Assembly: GCF_015668195.1 (NCBI RefSeq)
Contig: NZ_JADPFC010000003.1
Span: 62,001-126,000, forward strand
Origin: Romboutsia_C sp015668195
Lineage (GTDB): Bacteria > Bacillota > Clostridia > Peptostreptococcales > Peptostreptococcaceae
Length of the DNA stretch: 64,000 nt
Reading direction: 5' to 3'
Positions 61,919 through 64,000 of this stretch are shown here, piece by piece. The position numbers were made by a program, and so were the translations under genes. The notes beneath the pieces are model-generated. The model was not told where the DNA came from. It saw only the letters and a program-made list of their open reading frames with translations, and made no database searches. Position 1 is the first letter of the stretch. Every line of letters begins with the position of its first letter.

Positions 61919-62663
61919 CTCCTAAAAGAGTAACAACTTCTATAATTCTTTTGAAAAATTCTTTTCTATCATCATTTCCTCTTACTAACTCATTAAAGAT
62001 TTTTCCATCTTTTATAAATAAAATTCTTTTACAATAACTAGCTGTAAAAGCATCATGAGTTACCATCATTATTGTAGAATTCATACTTTCATTTAGGTCA
62101 GATAAATTTTCAAGTAAAACTCTTGCTGATTTTGAATCTAGTGACCCTGTTGGTTCATCTGCAAGAATCAAAGACGGCTCATTTATTATAGCTCTTGCAC
62201 AAGCTACTCTTTGCTTTTGCCCTCCTGATATTTCGTATGGAAATTTACTTAATATTTCTGATATTCCAAGTCTACTTGATACACTTTTTACTCTTTTATC
62301 TATTTCATTTCCCTTTACTCCTAGTATAGATAATGCTAAAGATATATTTTCATATACAGTTAAAGTATCTAGTAGATTAAACTCTTGAAATATAAATCCT
62401 AAATGTTCTCTTCTAAACTTCTCTATATTTTTTCTTGATAAAGTTGTTATATCTTTATCTTCAATTTGTATGTTTCCAGTAGTTACCTTATCTATTGTTG
62501 CTATACAATTTAAAAGTGTAGTTTTACCACTTCCACTAGGTCCCATAATCCCTATAAATTCACCCTTATCAACCTCAAATGAAATATTATTAATAGCTTT
62601 TGTTAAATTTTTCTTATTCCCATAATATTTTTCTATGTTTTTAACTTTAAGAACCGTACTCAT
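61896..62663 (-). CDS. BceA-type ABC transporter ATP-binding protein
   Basis: 255-residue ATPase of the MacB/BceA group. Walker A is GPSGSGKTTLLNCIA, Q-loop is GFIFQEFNLL, signature is ISGGQKQRVACARAI, and Walker B/D-loop is ILADEPTGSLDSKSA. GGAGGAG precedes the ATG. It drives the BceB-type permease, whose start overlaps its stop codon. The promoter region carries spaced repeats (62731-62765) suited to the BceR-type regulator. Such transporters free lipid II-cycle intermediates from antimicrobial peptides. Confidence 0.9.
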   Translation of the reverse strand: MSTVLKVKNIEKYYGNKKNLTKAINNISFEVDKGEFIGIMGPSGSGKTTLLNCIATIDKVTTGNIQIEDKDITTLSRKNIEKFRREHLGFIFQEFNLLDTLTVYENISLALSILGVKGNEIDKRVKSVSSRLGISEILSKFPYEISGGQKQRVACARAIINEPSLILADEPTGSLDSKSARVLLENLSDLNESMNSTIMMVTHDAFTASYCKRILFIKDGKIFNELVRGNDDRKEFFKRIIEVVTLLGGDNNNVI

Positions 62664-62730
62664 CTTATCTCCTCCATATTTTTAATTTATAACTTTATTT
62701 TATAGTCTTTAGAGGATTTAATTAATAAGA

Positions 62731-62765
62731 TAACCTTACGACTATCTTACGATAATGTAAGGTTA
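62731..62765. promoter_or_regulatory. Candidate BceR-type operator upstream of the bceAB-type operon
   Basis: CTTACG at 62735 and 62746 and GTAAGG at 62757 lie at an 11-base period inside a 9-bp dyad (TAACCTTAC / GTAAGGTTA). OmpR-family regulators bind such helical-turn-spaced repeats. The same dyad could also act as a terminator for the sensor gene. Confidence 0.6.
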
Positions 62766-62766
62766 T

Positions 62767-63804
62767 TTATATTTGAATCATATTACTTTTTGGAAATGTT
62801 AATTTTACAGTGGTTTCTTCATTAACTACAGAGTATATATCTAATCCTAAATACATTTTTTCTGCCAATCGTTTTGATATATAAAGCCCCATTCCTGTTG
62901 ATTTTTTTAGTTTTCTTCCGTTAATCCCTGTAAATCCTTTGTTAAAAACTTTATTTAAATCCTTCTTATCTATTCCAATTCCATTATCTTTTATGTATAA
63001 TTCCAGGCTATTATCTTTAAGCTTTGTGTATATACTTATCTTTGGAAGTTCTTTTTCTAGCTTTTTATTTATATTTTTATCTCCTATGTATTTTATAGAA
63101 TTTACTATAATTTGATTTAGTATAAATTCCATCCATTTTCCATCACAATAAACTATCTCTCTAAAATCTTGTATATCTATACAGATCTTCTTTTCTCTAA
63201 TTAATTTTTTATTTCTTTTGATAGTATTATTTATACACTTTCTTAAATCTGTTTCTTTTATTATGTAATCTATTTCTATTTCATTGGACTTTGAATAATA
63301 AAGAGCTTGTTCTATAAAATCTTCTACTTTTTCTATTTCTTCTAAAATGCTTAATGTATGTTCATTTTTATTATTTTCTATTACTAACTTGCTAGCTGCT
63401 ATTGGAGTTTTTATTTCATGTACCCACAAATCAAGGTATTCTCTATATTCTTCTTGATTAAATTTATATTTATTAACTTCTTCATTCATTGATTTGTCTG
63501 TAATACTAACTACATCATATAAAATTTTTCCCTCACAAAAAGATGGTCTTTTTATAAATACTGGTAGTAAATATTTTTCGTCTAGTTCATTTAAAGAATT
63601 TATTACTTGATCGTAGTAACTTTTCTTTTTAAAATATCCATAAAAAATTTCTATACTACTTAAAACTATCCAAAGCATTGTTGTAAAAATTATTGTTACT
63701 TTTTCAACTTGAGATGCTTTTAGTATAAAATTTACAAAAGCAAAAAATATAAAATTTAATAATATAGCTAAACTTCTATCTTTTAGATAATCTTTTATGC
63801 TCAT
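62767..63804 (-). CDS. BceS-type intramembrane-sensing histidine kinase
   Basis: 345-residue kinase. Two N-terminal membrane helices (about 12-30 and 37-55) are joined by a very short loop, so it has no extracellular sensor, as in BceS. A linker leads to the phospho-acceptor site LWVHEIKTPIAASKLVIE and an HATPase_c domain with NQIIVNSIKYIGD (N-box), KDNGIGIDKKDLNKVF and GRKLKKSTGMGLYISKRL. It relies on the BceAB-type transporter to sense peptide. It starts 2 bases after the regulator stop codon, so translation is coupled. Confidence 0.9.
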   Translation of the reverse strand: MSIKDYLKDRSLAILLNFIFFAFVNFILKASQVEKVTIIFTTMLWIVLSSIEIFYGYFKKKSYYDQVINSLNELDEKYLLPVFIKRPSFCEGKILYDVVSITDKSMNEEVNKYKFNQEEYREYLDLWVHEIKTPIAASKLVIENNKNEHTLSILEEIEKVEDFIEQALYYSKSNEIEIDYIIKETDLRKCINNTIKRNKKLIREKKICIDIQDFREIVYCDGKWMEFILNQIIVNSIKYIGDKNINKKLEKELPKISIYTKLKDNSLELYIKDNGIGIDKKDLNKVFNKGFTGINGRKLKKSTGMGLYISKRLAEKMYLGLDIYSVVNEETTVKLTFPKSNMIQI

Positions 63805-63806
63805 AG

Positions 63807-64000
63807 TTACGGCATTATATAGCCTCTCCCCCTTTTAGTTTCTATGTATCCACTACATCCAATTTCACTTAATTTTTTTCTAAGTCTATTTATGTTAACA
63901 GTAAGAGTATTATCATCTATGAATAAATCTAAGTCCCATAAATCATCCATTAAATCTCCTCTTGATACTATCTTCCCCTTATTTTTCATTAAACAATTTA
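63807..64000 (-). CDS. BceR-type response regulator, C-terminal part (cut by window edge)
   Basis: The frame is open to the right edge of the window and shows the OmpR-type winged-helix DNA-binding domain. LMKNKGKIVSRGDLMDDLWD is the recognition region, and INRLRKKL and TKRGRGYIMP are the C-terminal hairpin. The receiver domain lies outside the window. With the adjacent kinase and transporter it completes a BceRSAB set, and it probably activates the bceAB-type promoter through the repeats at 62731-62765. Confidence 0.85.
   Translation of the reverse strand, partial: NCLMKNKGKIVSRGDLMDDLWDLDLFIDDNTLTVNINRLRKKLSEIGCSGYIETKRGRGYIMP

Noticed and set aside
1..64000. Prophage, insertion sequence, tRNA or rRNA genes
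   Set aside because: No transposase, integrase, terminal repeats, attachment sites or structured RNA genes were seen; gene content is that of ordinary chromosome.

Overview
The window is a very AT-rich chromosomal segment from a Gram-positive anaerobic Firmicute. Strong Shine-Dalgarno sequences, short U-tailed terminators, a clostridial c-di-GMP-I riboswitch, a sigma-54 amino-acid locus and a 4-hydroxybutyrate dehydrogenase all point to Clostridia. The Peptostreptococcaceae (Paraclostridium / Paeniclostridium type) is my best guess, by inference only. I see no rRNA, tRNA, CRISPR array or insertion sequence. Almost every gene is on the minus strand; the exceptions are a MerR regulator, a SagB-type oxidoreductase and a D-serine ammonia-lyase.

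Left part (1-30000). A MATE exporter cut by the window edge is followed by a Fur-box-controlled iron-siderophore uptake operon (binding protein, two permeases, ATPase) that ends in a second MATE exporter. Then come cheV, a tail-anchored coiled-coil protein made of near-identical 104-residue repeats, and a linearmycin-resistance-like LnrJKLMN set (NarL-type two-component pair plus ABC-2 exporter). A redox/metal stretch follows: BFD-like ferredoxin, TDT transporter, C_GCAxxG_C_C protein, and copA with a CsoR-type operator. Two decayed gene copies flank copA. Next are a pirin/MarR pair with identical palindromic operators, a DXS-like synthase driven from a MerR-type 19-bp-spacer promoter beside its divergent MerR gene, an XRE regulator fused to a complete superoxide-reductase-like domain, and a sugar locus (GPH symporter, HAD phosphatase, GH3 glycosidase) sharing a 12-bp palindromic operator.

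Middle (30700-44500). Two paralogous, secreted, about 2135-residue M60 (enhancin-like) metallopeptidases lie in tandem. Each has four F5/8C-like modules, an HExxH domain, two NPCBM-like modules, Ig-like modules and FIVAR and LRR-like tails. The upstream copy is preceded by a c-di-GMP-I riboswitch with a readable terminator/antiterminator switch. The downstream copy contains a run of N flanked by a 79-bp exact duplication, which I read as an assembly artefact.

Right part (44700-64000). A SagB-like nitroreductase is followed by a three-gene module: a 22-residue-repeat protein, a MoxR AAA+ ATPase, and an HExxH metallopeptidase-like/VWA protein. Then comes an amino-acid beta-elimination region: an XRE-cupin regulator divergent from D-serine ammonia-lyase, and a sigma-54 regulon. 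That regulon has an enhancer-binding protein, MalY-like C-S lyase, NhaC antiporter, RidA and a glutaredoxin-like protein, with two sigma-54 promoters and a shared repeat that may be the activator site. DsdA and MalY make 2-aminoacrylate, which RidA removes, so the parts fit together metabolically. The window ends with a GNAT protein, 4hbD, and a BceRSAB-type antimicrobial-peptide sensing and detoxification module cut by the right edge.
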